Part shown: positions 1 to 9,357 of the stretch, one piece after another
Numbering within the stretch: the first letter of the stretch is position 1
Layout of the letters: every line of letters starts with the position of its first letter
DNA from: Dicaeum eximium
Lineage: Eukaryota > Chordata > Aves > Passeriformes > Dicaeidae
DNA length: 64,000 nucleotides
Reading direction: 5' to 3'
Assembly (NCBI GenBank): GCA_013396995.1
Contig: VWZP01008554.1
Coordinates: 62,001 to 126,000 of the forward strand
Notes under the pieces: model-generated
What the model saw: only the letters and a program-made list of their open reading frames with translations
Database searches by the model: none
Told to the model about the DNA's origin: nothing
Made by a program: the position numbers and the translations under genes

Positions 1-1779
1 AGAGTCAGCTTTGGCTGGAAAAAACATAAATACAATAACAAAGCAGCAACATTACAAACTCTGGAACTGAATCTAAACTCTGTTTTAATTTGTTCATAAC
101 TTGTGCAGCACAACAGTCTCTGCATTATATAGCTACCAGCAAGAAGCTCCTTCTTTAAACACCCCAAAATTGACAGACTGGATTGCTTCATGAAGAAGTC
201 AGGAGGAGAATATAGTGGTACACTGTCCCCTTTCTCTGCCATTTTAAACCTCACAGCACAGCATGGCAGCTGATGTCACTGCTTGGGAAGAACAGAGTTA
301 CCTTGTGCACATAATACTCTTCCCTTTCACTTTATCCAGAAAAGCCATGAGACAAAACCCTTTACTCTCACTTTCAGAGACCAGTTCCTGCCTAACAGAG
401 ACAGTAGATAAATTGTTAGTTAATTCAAGTATCAGCATCTCCTCACTTTTCTCTCAGTTAATGGAGGAGTGGAGATGATCAAATATCAAAAGCAACATTT
501 ACATTCCTTCCAGATCAGTCCAACCTCCTCCAGCCATGGCCAAAGGCAGGAAGCCAGTATGGATTTTCAAGGCATGGTGTCACTCCAAAAGCTTGTCCAG
601 TCCCTCCTGGACTTTACAGACATTTCTGGCACCCTTAGCATCCCAAAGAACAGGTAAATCTAATATTCTTTTCTTTTCACATCCCATCACCCCTGCCACA
701 GGCAGCCCTACCATGTAGGCGTGCTCCAGTCGGATCCCACACACTTTCTGCAGGATTCTCAGGTAAATCAGGTGTAAAATGTCAAGCTGCAGGAAGAAAA
801 GGACATCAATAACTATTCCACATGTTTGATTATTTGGGGGCTCCCAGGCCAGGCCATGAAAGCCTTCAGCTTTTAACACATGAAGGCTGATGTCACTGAG
901 GCACCACAACAACCAAGTTCCACTTTCCAACATTTTGCAGTTCAAGCGTTACTTGCTGATAATTCAGTTTTAAGAGGCAGCGGTCAGCTCGGGCAATCAC
1001 AGCCCTGACTGTGTATGCCAGGCATTGGTTGTCATTACACTGCTGCTTGCTGAGCAATTCCAAAAACCTAAAAAATGTCACAGAAATGATAATCCTGTAG
1101 CAACGAGTGCCCTTCATTAGATTATTAAAACAAAGATAAAAAAATCACTTACAAGCCAAAGAATTTTTCATTTATAGCACTAATCCGTGATCGATTTTGC
1201 TCCTTTAAAACCATCTAAACACGCAGGGCCAGACGCCTCTCAGCCCGCAGGTTCCAACACAAGCAATAACAGCACCAGGAATCGCTCGGAGGCATCAGCT
1301 CCGCTTTAAAGCCGCTTTTCTTCCGCTGAGGACACGCACTAACACTAAATGCTCAAAGCGGTGAAAGGGGGTGAAGCAGTGAGGGGTTTAAAAGCCCTAA
1401 ACGGATCCGGCAAAATGTTGGAACTCACGGGGCCACGGCGGCTTACCCAGCTCCCACAGAACTGCGCAGGAGAGGCCGTGTGCTCCAGGTGACACCACCG
1501 CGCTTCCTGGCGAGGCCCGAGCAGCGAGGAGAGCCCCGAGCCCGCCCAGCCCCGTTCCGTTCCACCCAACCCCGCTGTTCCTCGGGCCGGGACAGCGCGT
1601 CCGCCTCACACGGGAGCGAGAGCGCCCCGAAGCCGCCCCGCGCCCCCCTCACGCACCCTGGAGCTGCCGAACACGTCGGCCTTGGCCAGGTTGCGGGCCT
1701 CGGCGCCCTCAAGGACGTGCGTGCGGAGGTAGGTGATGATGTCGTCGGGGCTGTACCGGGGGAAGGTCATGGGCTCCAT
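1..1779 (-). CDS. NUF2: NUF2, kinetochore Ndc80-complex subunit (5' part only)
   Basis: NUF2 pairs with NDC80 in the outer-kinetochore complex that binds spindle microtubules; its N-terminus is a calponin-homology domain. Exon 1 coding is 1779-1657 (41 codons, MEPMTFPRYSPDDII start, donor GTGCGTGAG, phase 0). Exon 2 is 786-712 (25 codons, with ILHLIYLRILQ and GIRLEHAYM, acceptor TTCCTGCAG, donor GTAGGG, phase 0). Both match the start of vertebrate NUF2 (human begins METLSFPRYN and continues [22 protein letters not shown]). A pyrimidine-rich acceptor ending at 15 could open exon 3 at 14, but only 14 bases remain and this is weak. The start is the ATG in the family position; an upstream in-frame ATG at 1890 lies in promoter-like GC-rich DNA and has no family match. 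The rest of the gene is beyond the left edge. Intron 1 (787-1656) and the stretch 15-711 hold no exon I can support. Confidence 0.9.
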
Positions 1780-2095
1780 GGCGGCGGCGGCGGCGGGGCC
1801 ACGGCGGCGGCAACAGCGCGCGCCCACTGCTTGAATCCGCCGCGCCCCGCCCCCGCACTCGCGCTGACCTATGAGAGCCCCCGTTGTCATTGGGAGGCGG
1901 GGCTACCGCGTTCCCGCCCTCTCCTGGCCTATCCGCGGCAGCGCTGTCGCGAGTGGGCGTGGTTTGTCAGGCCCCGCCCCGCCGCGGCCGTTGGCCGTGA
2001 GGGAAGGGAGGGGTGGGGCGGCCGCGTCCCTTCGGTTCCGTCGGGCGGGGCTGTCACGGCCTCCGGCAGTCATAAAATCCCTGGAAGGAGCATTA
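1780..2095 (-). promoter_or_regulatory. NUF2: NUF2 CpG-rich promoter with CDE/CHR and CCAAT motifs
   Basis: This GC- and CpG-rich segment lies just upstream of the NUF2 start codon. On the minus strand, GCGCGG (1845-1840), four bases (CGGA) and TTCAAG (1835-1830) match the CDE-N4-CHR arrangement of G2/M cell-cycle promoters. An inverted CCAAT box (ATTGG on plus, 1889-1893) lies about 50 bp further upstream. That layout is typical of DREAM/MuvB and NF-Y regulated mitotic genes, which suits a kinetochore subunit. Motifs are read directly; their use is inferred. The segment is cut off by a CR1 copy at about 2.1 kb. Confidence 0.6.
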
Positions 2096-2100
2096 AAGCT

Positions 2101-2450
2101 CACCTAGTTTTCCCTCTGACATGAGCAAAGACACCTTCCACTATCCTAGGTCGCTCCAAGCCCTGTCCAACCTGGCCTTGAACACTTCCAGGGATGGGGT
2201 AGCCACAGCTTCTCTGGGCACCCTGTGCCTCATCACCTTCCCAGGGGAGAATTTCTCCCTAGCATCCACTCTAAACCTGCCCTCTTTCAGTTTAAAGCCA
2301 TTCCCCCTCGTTCTGTCATTACCTGCCCGTGTAATGGGTCACTCTTCCTCTTTCCCAAAAACCCTTTAGGTGAGGTCTCCCCAGAATCTTCTCCAGGCTG
2401 CACAGTCCCGAGATCCCCAGACCTGGACACACTACTCCAGATGGGATAAA
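2101..2450 (-). repeat. CR1 LINE 3' fragment, antisense
   Basis: The plus strand reads as the reverse complement of a CR1 3' region: ACCTTCCACTATCCTAGG, CTCCAAGCCCTGTCCAACC, CTTGAACACTTCCAGGGATG, then CTCCAGGCTGCACAG and CTGGACACACTACTCCAGA. Borders are approximate. It separates the NUF2 promoter from the LRRC52 5' flank. Confidence 0.8.
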
Positions 2451-2941
2451 ACCTGGCTCCTGAAAGGATACAATGGCAGCCCAGCATTGCACAGGACTCT
2501 TGCCTAAGCAGTACCACCTCTTGCAGTGTGACACCATTTCTGACAAAATTTGAGCTGTTCACACTCTCCTCACAAAGTTCCAAAGCTCCCACGCCACACA
2601 CAGCTTTTTGCACCTCCACCCAGCTGGAAGCAGGTCAGCAAGGTCACAGCAGTGTCCTCGAAAACAGGCAGCTTCTGCAAGCCACTGACATCACGGAGGT
2701 GTCACCTGGCACCGAGTGTGAGACAGACACTCCAGCCACTGTTCCACACTTGCCCATGTAAAAGCCAGGCTCGGTTTCCAGCTGGGCACTCTGCCAAGGG
2801 CTCAGGTGAGCCACAGACACAAAGTGCATCCCGACAGCCTTGCAGCCAGACACCTCCTCGGCATGGCTGGGAGGGCAGTGCAGCTTCCATAGGGCTGCTT
2901 GCAGTCCACAAAGGGGTAAGCAGCCTGGAAGGTCTCAAACC

Positions 2942-5846
2942 ATGTCTCCTCCAGATAGACCACAGTCCCTGAGCCTCATGTTTCTTCTGGGGATGGCATC
3001 ACAGGCGATCAACTGCCCGGACAGGTGCAGCTGTCAGTACCTGGAGGTGAACTGCACTGGGCAGCAGTTGCAGGAGTTCCCTGTGGACATCCCTCTGGAC
3101 ACCAGGCAGCTGATTCTGGCAGCAAACAAAGTCTCATACCTGCCGGCAGTGGAACTGAGCTTCCTGGTTGATTTGGTCTATCTGGACTGCAGAAAGAACC
3201 TCTTGGGGGATGACCTGGATTTCACTTTCATTGGTGTGGCCAAGCTCGTCTATCTGGACCTCAGCTTCAACAACCTCACACAGATCTCCTTCAGCACCTT
3301 CTCCCACCTCCTGAGCCTGGTGGTACTGAAGATCTCGGACAATCCCAACCTTGTGGCCATTGAGAAGGATGCCTTTGCCAACAACACCTGGCTAAGGCAC
3401 CTGGATGTGAGCCGGACGGGCTTAACTTTCCTGGACACCAGCACCGTCCGGGACTTGCCCAACCTGAGGCTTCTGGGGCTCAGTGACAACCTGTGGCACT
3501 GCAACTGTTCCTTTTTGGACTTCATCACCTGGATGATGGAAAGTGATGTGCATTTTCCAGGTGAGGGCTGTGTGTGCACAGATCTGTGTGGAACACAGAG
3601 AGCCCTCTGCTCTCTTTCCCAAAAGTTCAGTTCACGGGGCTGTGCCACTGCATGTCAACTGTGGGTGCCGTTTTCTGCTGTCACACACACCAGGGATGGG
3701 AGCAGCTGGGTTAAACACATGAGGAGTCCCACTTGTTCACATCCCCAGGGCAGCCAGGGAGGTGTAGTCTGTAGCTGAGACACTGCTGCTTCCCTAAAAC
3801 ACCTGGATCCAGCCTCAGGTGTCCCTGTCCTGCACAGCACCACATGGCTGCAGTGCCAAGAACGAGGAGCCCAACACACCTCCAGGGAGATGTGCACTGG
3901 GAAAATGATTTCTCTGAATTTCCTGCCTTGTTTCCACCCCCAAAGTCAGCTATTGCCCATCATATTGAGAGATTCTATAGCTGGGCCTTGGAGAGGCCAA
4001 GGCAGGGTAATCACCAGTTCCCTTTCCCATAGAAACACTGGTCCCAAGGGTGATGTTTTGCTTTGCAACTGCAGCACATGGACTTAGTTTTTCCAGACTG
4101 GAAAGAGACACAGCACAGCACACATGCACAAGGAAAGCTTTGGTTTCAGTAATGCAGGGCACAATGGTGAGAGAGAGCTGCAAGAGAGAATGTTTTTGAG
4201 AAAGTCTGTCCACTTAATAAGAAAGGGCCACAAAAGAGCCCAAGGGGAAAAAGGGGAAGGGCAATTGGAAGCTGGTGTTAGGACAGAACTGAATTAAAGA
4301 CATCTCAGTGTCTTTATTAGATGTAGTAAGCTCCTTATAGACAACAAAGGGGTGGTTTTTTTCCAATTATGGAACAGTGGAATAAAGTACAGATCTCAGC
4401 AGTGAGATTGGAGATAACCCACTAGACCCTGCAACAGGAGAATGAAGCTCATTGCAGGCTGTTGGGGAGGGGCATAGGAAAGGCAGCCTTAAAGTGAGGC
4501 ATGTTCCAGGCCAAAGGGATACTGGGACAGGGCCCTGGAATCTGCTGCAAGCAGACCCCAGCCTGGCCTTTAGAAAGGCTCCTGACCTTCAGAAATGTCT
4601 GTGCACCAGAGTTTTGAGCTCAGCCTGGGGGCTGACATAAAGCTGCCCAAGTTTGGGTGGATTTGGGTAACAGAGAGATAAAAGCTCTTCAGTTTTACTC
4701 AGGACCAGAAGCGACATCAGCATGAACAACATCACTCAGTCATATACAACACAGTGTGATGCAATAAAAATGCCCCATGCCTCGTTCCCCTCCACCACTC
4801 CCCTTCCATCCCATGCATCGAGCAATGCCCAGCTTGCAGCTCCCTTTCCCTCAGGCTCTTCCATCCTGTCCATCAGGCAGTGCCCAGCCTGTGCCCACCA
4901 CAGTGACCATGTCTGTGGGGTTCAGAACCTGCAGAGGAAGGAGAGGGCCATGGCTGAGGGCACACCCTGCACCCCATTCATCCTTCACTAACTTGAAAGG
5001 GAGCAGGCAGCATCTGTTTTATCACTGCAGATATTGCAATATGACAGGGTATGGTTCTTTTTTCAGTGGAACTGAATCATTGATGAGTTGCCTCTGCTTG
5101 CCTCACAGAGCAGGTAAGGCTGTGCCTGACTGCAAACCTGCCTCATTGTCAAACTCACAGCAGGCTCATTATTCCAGCATAATTTAGGCTGTATCACTTC
5201 AGAAGGTGTTTGAGATTTAAAAAAAAACAACAAACACAGGTGCTCTTATACAAAGATGAAAGTGCTCAATCAGCAGAGATGAGCAGGGCAGGGACAGCAG
5301 TTTGCCACAGTGGCATAATCCAGCAGGCAGTATTATCCTATGGAGCCAACACTGCAAAAAACATTCTGACAACCTGGGAATTGTGGTTTGGCAAGGGTTT
5401 AGCACAGGTTTGGTGTGAGTTTGGCTGTCAGATTTTACCCAAGCCAACTGGGGCAGGGGAGGGGATGAAGTCTGCAGCTATTTTTCAGGCTTTTAGCAAG
5501 CACTCCAATAATTTTTCTACCAGGACTCCTATTCATTAAGTTATGACACAGGCTAGAGAGTCCTGCTTCTGCTCATCTCTCTGCAGACGCTGACAACATC
5601 ACCTGCTACACCCCAGCAGGCCTGCGTGCCCTGAGGATGCCGGCAGCAGCAGCACAGCTCCACTTCAGCTGCCTGACCCAGCTGTACAAGCAGGATTATG
5701 TCTTTCTGTGCCTCCTTGGCTTCTGCATATTCCTTGCTGGCACCATGGCAGCCTGGCTGGCTGGAGTCTGTGCTGTCATCTACGAGGCCCATGCCTCAAA
5801 GGGAGAGGAAGAGGAGGAGGAGGAGGAGGAAGACATAGCCACTTAG
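2942..5846 (+). CDS. LRRC52: LRRC52, leucine-rich repeat accessory subunit of sperm K+ channel
   Basis: LRRC52 is a single-pass membrane protein that modulates BK-type and especially SLO3/KCNU1 potassium channels; the mammalian gene is testis-enriched. Exons are 2942-3560 and 5587-5846 (donor CAG|GTGAGG, acceptor CTCTGCAG, split codon G|AC), giving 292 codons. Residues 1-24 look like a signal peptide. An LRRNT cap starts at Cys25 (CPDRCSC, ..NCTGQQL). LRR strands follow (LVYLDC, LVYLDLSFNNL, LRHLDVS, LRLLGLSDN), then an LRRCT cap (WHCNCSFLDF). Exon 2 encodes the end of the cap, one transmembrane helix (about 244-268, FLCLLGFCIFLAGTMAAWL) and a short acidic tail with nine Glu before DIAT. Human LRRC52 is about 313 residues with a longer tail. 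The reading frame is open upstream to an in-frame ATG at 2840, but the ATG at 2942 places the signal peptide at the N-terminus. Intron 1 (3561-5586) shows no other feature. Confidence 0.93.
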
Positions 5847-5941
5847 AATCAGCCCTCCTGAACTCCCATTGTGGGAACCATAGGCAGCCCCTTCCTGCCT
5901 GATTTCCCATGTTGCCCCACCCTAGTTTTTCTTTATTTTTC

Positions 5942-5967
5942 TTTTTTTTTTTTTTTGGGGGGGGGGG
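5942..5967 (+). repeat. T15-G11 homopolymer junction in LRRC52 3' UTR
   Basis: A run of 15 T (5942-5956) is followed by 11 G (5957-5967), with no interruption. It lies between the LRRC52 stop and its poly(A) signal. Lengths may be polymorphic or affected by sequencing error. Confidence 0.85.
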
Positions 5968-5980
5968 CGCAGGGGAGTGA

Positions 5981-5986
5981 AATAAA
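5981..5986 (+). terminator. LRRC52: LRRC52 poly(A) signal AATAAA
   Basis: A canonical AATAAA lies 135 bp after the LRRC52 stop codon, giving a short 3' UTR. No other canonical hexamer is closer to the stop. Confidence 0.75.
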
Positions 5987-6984
5987 ACTGCAAAAAAAGG
6001 AAGTATCTGTGCTCCACTTTCTATGCTCCAGTTTCACTTGCTGTTCTTTACCCAGCCTTCTGACACTGGGACTCAGGATATTGGCAAAATACTCATTTTG
6101 GGGAGGTGTGAGAGGTGTGCAGCGTGCCAGGCATTTCCACTTCCACCCTACCTTGAGAGCACAGAACAGTAGGGACATAAGGACTTGAAAAGGTACTGAA
6201 ATACAGGAAAGGTCCTGGCATTGGTCTGTAGCCAAGGAGGTCACCAGGCCCTTCCTAGCCAAAAAACCCAACAGGGTTTACAGGAATCAGCCTATACAGC
6301 TTGTGCCCAAGGGAATTACTGGATTGCTAGTGCCCCAGGGAATCCAAGAATTTCCTGCTGTGGAAAGGCAAAGAGATTAAAACCAGGACTTTTAGGAGCC
6401 CAGAATCCCATTGGTGCTTCCTTTCTTTCCCATTACACTTGACAGCAAAAGAACCCCTGTGCTCCTGTGTGCAGCCAGGCCGCCTGTGCCTCCACTGTTG
6501 TATGAACATTTACAGAACTGGAAAGTCCAGCTCTGCTTTTGTGTCACATAACTTTAAAACTGGAATGTTTTAGAAAGTAAAAATATTGCTAACACACTCT
6601 CCAAATATTCTTGGAAATGGGTTGTGTGTCCATACCAAGATGTCAGAGTTACATCTACAGGGAGGTGTAAGACCCTTGTTACCACCAGCGCTAGAAATTG
6701 CCAAGGGAAGTCTCTGCTTACAACTCCACGTGTGAAACACACTGCAGGGTCTGGTGAGATAACAGGGGAAACCAGAAGATTGCAGCAAGCACGGTGTGAA
6801 TTACCAAACTTAGAGCCATTAAACTAGACTGCGAATCAAAGCTGAGAGCTGTTAGCTATAGTGGGTATGGCAAAAAGGGTACGGGGGAAAGGCTGAGGAT
6901 AAGGATGTCTGTGTGCTGGGGACACGAGCAGCGCTGCTGGGGGACAGCGTCACGGCAAATCCCTCCGCAGATCCACAGCAATCC
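5987..6984. other. LRRC52-MGST3 intergenic spacer
   Basis: This is about 1 kb between the LRRC52 poly(A) signal and the CpG-rich MGST3 promoter. I see no coding exon, RNA gene or recognisable repeat in it. Confidence 0.5.
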
Positions 6985-7400
6985 CTATCCCTCTCTTCTC
7001 TCGCAGCAGTGAGACTGATCGCGCCTGGCCGGGCCCCGGCTCCGCCTGCGGGCGGTGCTGCGGGCTGGACGGCCCCGCCGCCGCTGCCCCCCCGGCTCCG
7101 TTCCCGTCCCCGTTCCCGTCCCCGGCTCCGTCCCGCAGCGCCTGGGCTGCTCCGCGCCGCGCTGAGGGTGAGTGCGGGGCCGGGGGGCAGGGGGATACTC
7201 CCAGAGACGGTAACTCAGGTTGTCCCGATGGAAAACGGAGGAAGCGCCGTGGATACCTCCCGGCCGGGGGAGGCTTCGGGGAAAGGGGGCTCCGGGACTA
7301 GCAGGCGGGCAGGGCTCGGCCCCGGGAGCGAACGGGGGCGCGGGGCGACAAAAGGCTCTGCTGGCTCGAAGAGCTGGGTTGACATCGGGTAATCCAGTCG
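6985..7400 (+). promoter_or_regulatory. MGST3: MGST3 CpG promoter and probable non-coding exon 1
   Basis: This segment is rich in G+C and CpG. A good splice donor (GAGG|GTGAGTG, intron from 7168) probably ends a non-coding exon 1, because MGST3 translation begins near the start of the next exon (acceptor at 9350), as in mammals. The motif TTCCCGTCCCCGTTCCCGTCCCC (7101-7123) gives four G-runs with two-base loops on the minus strand, a strong G-quadruplex pattern. A TGCTGACTCA element (7442-7451) follows in intron 1. The transcription start cannot be set from sequence alone. Confidence 0.6.
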
Positions 7401-8934
7401 GAATCCACGCGTGAGTCGGTTCAAGGAGCCTTAATGCGCTTTGCTGACTCACAGCAGCAGCCGTGTTGTGGCAGAATTGCGAAGGACCCTTTTTCTGCTG
7501 CCGCTCTGTGCCGTGTCATGCTCCAAAGACCCGTGTCTGTGGCTCCAGCCGGAAACATCGCAGGGTAAAAAGATAGAAATTGAGTCTTGTACACCGTGAC
7601 GGTGCCTGTCAGCAAAGCCTTTGCAGCTGCTGGCAAAGGTTGCTGAAACGCTCCGGGCATCCACAATCCGGAAACGACCGTGGGAGTCCTGGTGACTTTG
7701 GAGTGCTTTATATGGCACTGAATTGCTAGAGCAAAGGCTTGAGGTACACTTCGATATCAGTAGTGTAAGAATAGCAGTTTTATGACACACCCGGTTTAAT
7801 GCTTTGCCGTGCTCTTTATTCCCAAGATAAGCCCCCAGATTATAACTTAGTGCTGGAAGATAAAATGTCTGGTTCTCCAACAACCTTGTAATTTGAAGGG
7901 GGAAATGTGACCACCAACCTGCTCTACATGTTCTATTTTCAGTGTGTCACCTGTCAGGTGCTAACCTCAATTAGAGGTGCAGGCAGCTGATTTTTCTTCA
8001 TTACTTCAGGGTTTTAATATTCTTACTGATAATTGTTTACTGCACTTCCTGTGGACAAAGGCAGCTGTTGTCTTCACCTTGCTCCATTGATGATAATCCT
8101 TTGCAAATGAGAAATAAAACCCTCTAGTCTCCAAAGATCCCTTGTGAGGGGTGCAAGAGGAAGACTTTGCAGCAGTTCCCTGAGGTGGCCTGTTTTTCCC
8201 CACACTGACAGATTGTGCTTGTGGATCAGTGCAGGAGACACCAAAAACTCACTACATCGTGGAGGTACTATCTGGAGACAGGCACCAACTGGGGTTTGAT
8301 TGGGAGAATTATCTGGGTGCTGGAGGGAGGTCTCTGCTGTGCTGTGTCATGCAGCACCCTCCAGGGTCACCCAGACAGGTGTCTGAGGTTTGGGGTTGTG
8401 CAAGATGGTTGTGGGGAAGGGCCCTTGTGCTCTCTGGCAGCCAGGAGGGAGCCAGAGCGCTCTGTGTGGAGCAGGGCAGGCTTATGGGGGCTGGTGAGCA
8501 GGAAAGAGTGAGAATGTGGAATGTGGGGCAGCGTGGCAGAGGCTGCAGGGTGCACCTTCTGCCCCATGCTTCTGTCTCAGGCCTGCATGAGGGAGCACAG
8601 AACCATTAAACAAAAGCCACACAGGCCCTGCTGTCCCCTGGCTGTGGTGGAGATGTTTGTAAATGCCAGTAGCTGTGTGTTGTTGGAGCTGATCACCAGT
8701 TTGTTACTCTGAGAGGCTTCCTGGGAGCTGCAGGGCTGAGCATCGGTCATCTGGCCCGTGACTCTTTACCCAAAAGTTCAGTTATCATATCATGGTGGTG
8801 GGTTTTATTAGTATTTTATAGAAGGATGACCTTAGCAGTACAAATTAATCATGGATGTAGCCCAGCTCCTTCCAGCTCGGGGGGTTTCTGAGCCAGGTTC
8901 TGTTATAATTCCCAACTTACCTGTTATTCCCAGA

Positions 8935-9125
8935 ACTCACCCAGTTTCCTGTTGAATTTATGAGAAGTGCCTGCATTCAGAATGTCCCTTGGCAAGGAGT
9001 TCCACAGGTCTGGTTCCCAGTAAATTAAGAAACATCTCTCTTAAGGAGCAGGCTGGAAATAAACTGACTTCATTTGGTGGCCCCTAGCTCTGGGGCTGGA
9101 AAGGCCCGTGAGTTTCTGCCCAGGC
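8935..9125 (-). repeat. Old, diverged CR1-like LINE fragment, antisense
   Basis: Phrases such as GGCAAGGAGTTCCACAGGT and CATTTGGTGGCCCCTAG resemble the 3' part of ancient amniote CR1-type LINEs in reverse. It lies in MGST3 intron 1 (7168-9350). Family assignment is from recall, and borders are approximate. Confidence 0.55.
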
Positions 9126-9357
9126 TGCACTAAGGTTGTCCAGACAGCACTTCCCACTAATGCTTAGGTGATTTTAAGGCTTGATGGACAGGAACTATGC
9201 AGAGAACTCCTGGTTTGTGCAGGGTCCAAAAGGTACAAATTCCTTCAGCCAGTCTCTGTGCTGGTAGCTCTTGGAGTCCAAGCTCAGCAGGCACACATAT
9301 TGTCTGTTGCCACTTCCCCAAAACATTCACGGGCTCCCTTTCTCTGGCAGCACCACG

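Noticed and set aside
470..660. Possible degraded CR1 (CCAACCTCCTCCAGCCATGG)
   Set aside because: Only a short resemblance, without the order of CR1 landmarks; not enough to call.
787..1117. Minus-strand open stretch in NUF2 intron 1 (74-codon frame starting MKGTRCYRII) that looks somewhat protein-like
   Set aside because: It has no recognised family, stops before a plausible donor, and does not match NUF2; a chance frame is more likely.
1480..2124. 214-codon plus-strand open frame across the NUF2 CpG island
   Set aside because: It is antisense to NUF2 exon 1 in GC-rich DNA with few stop codons; no family resemblance.
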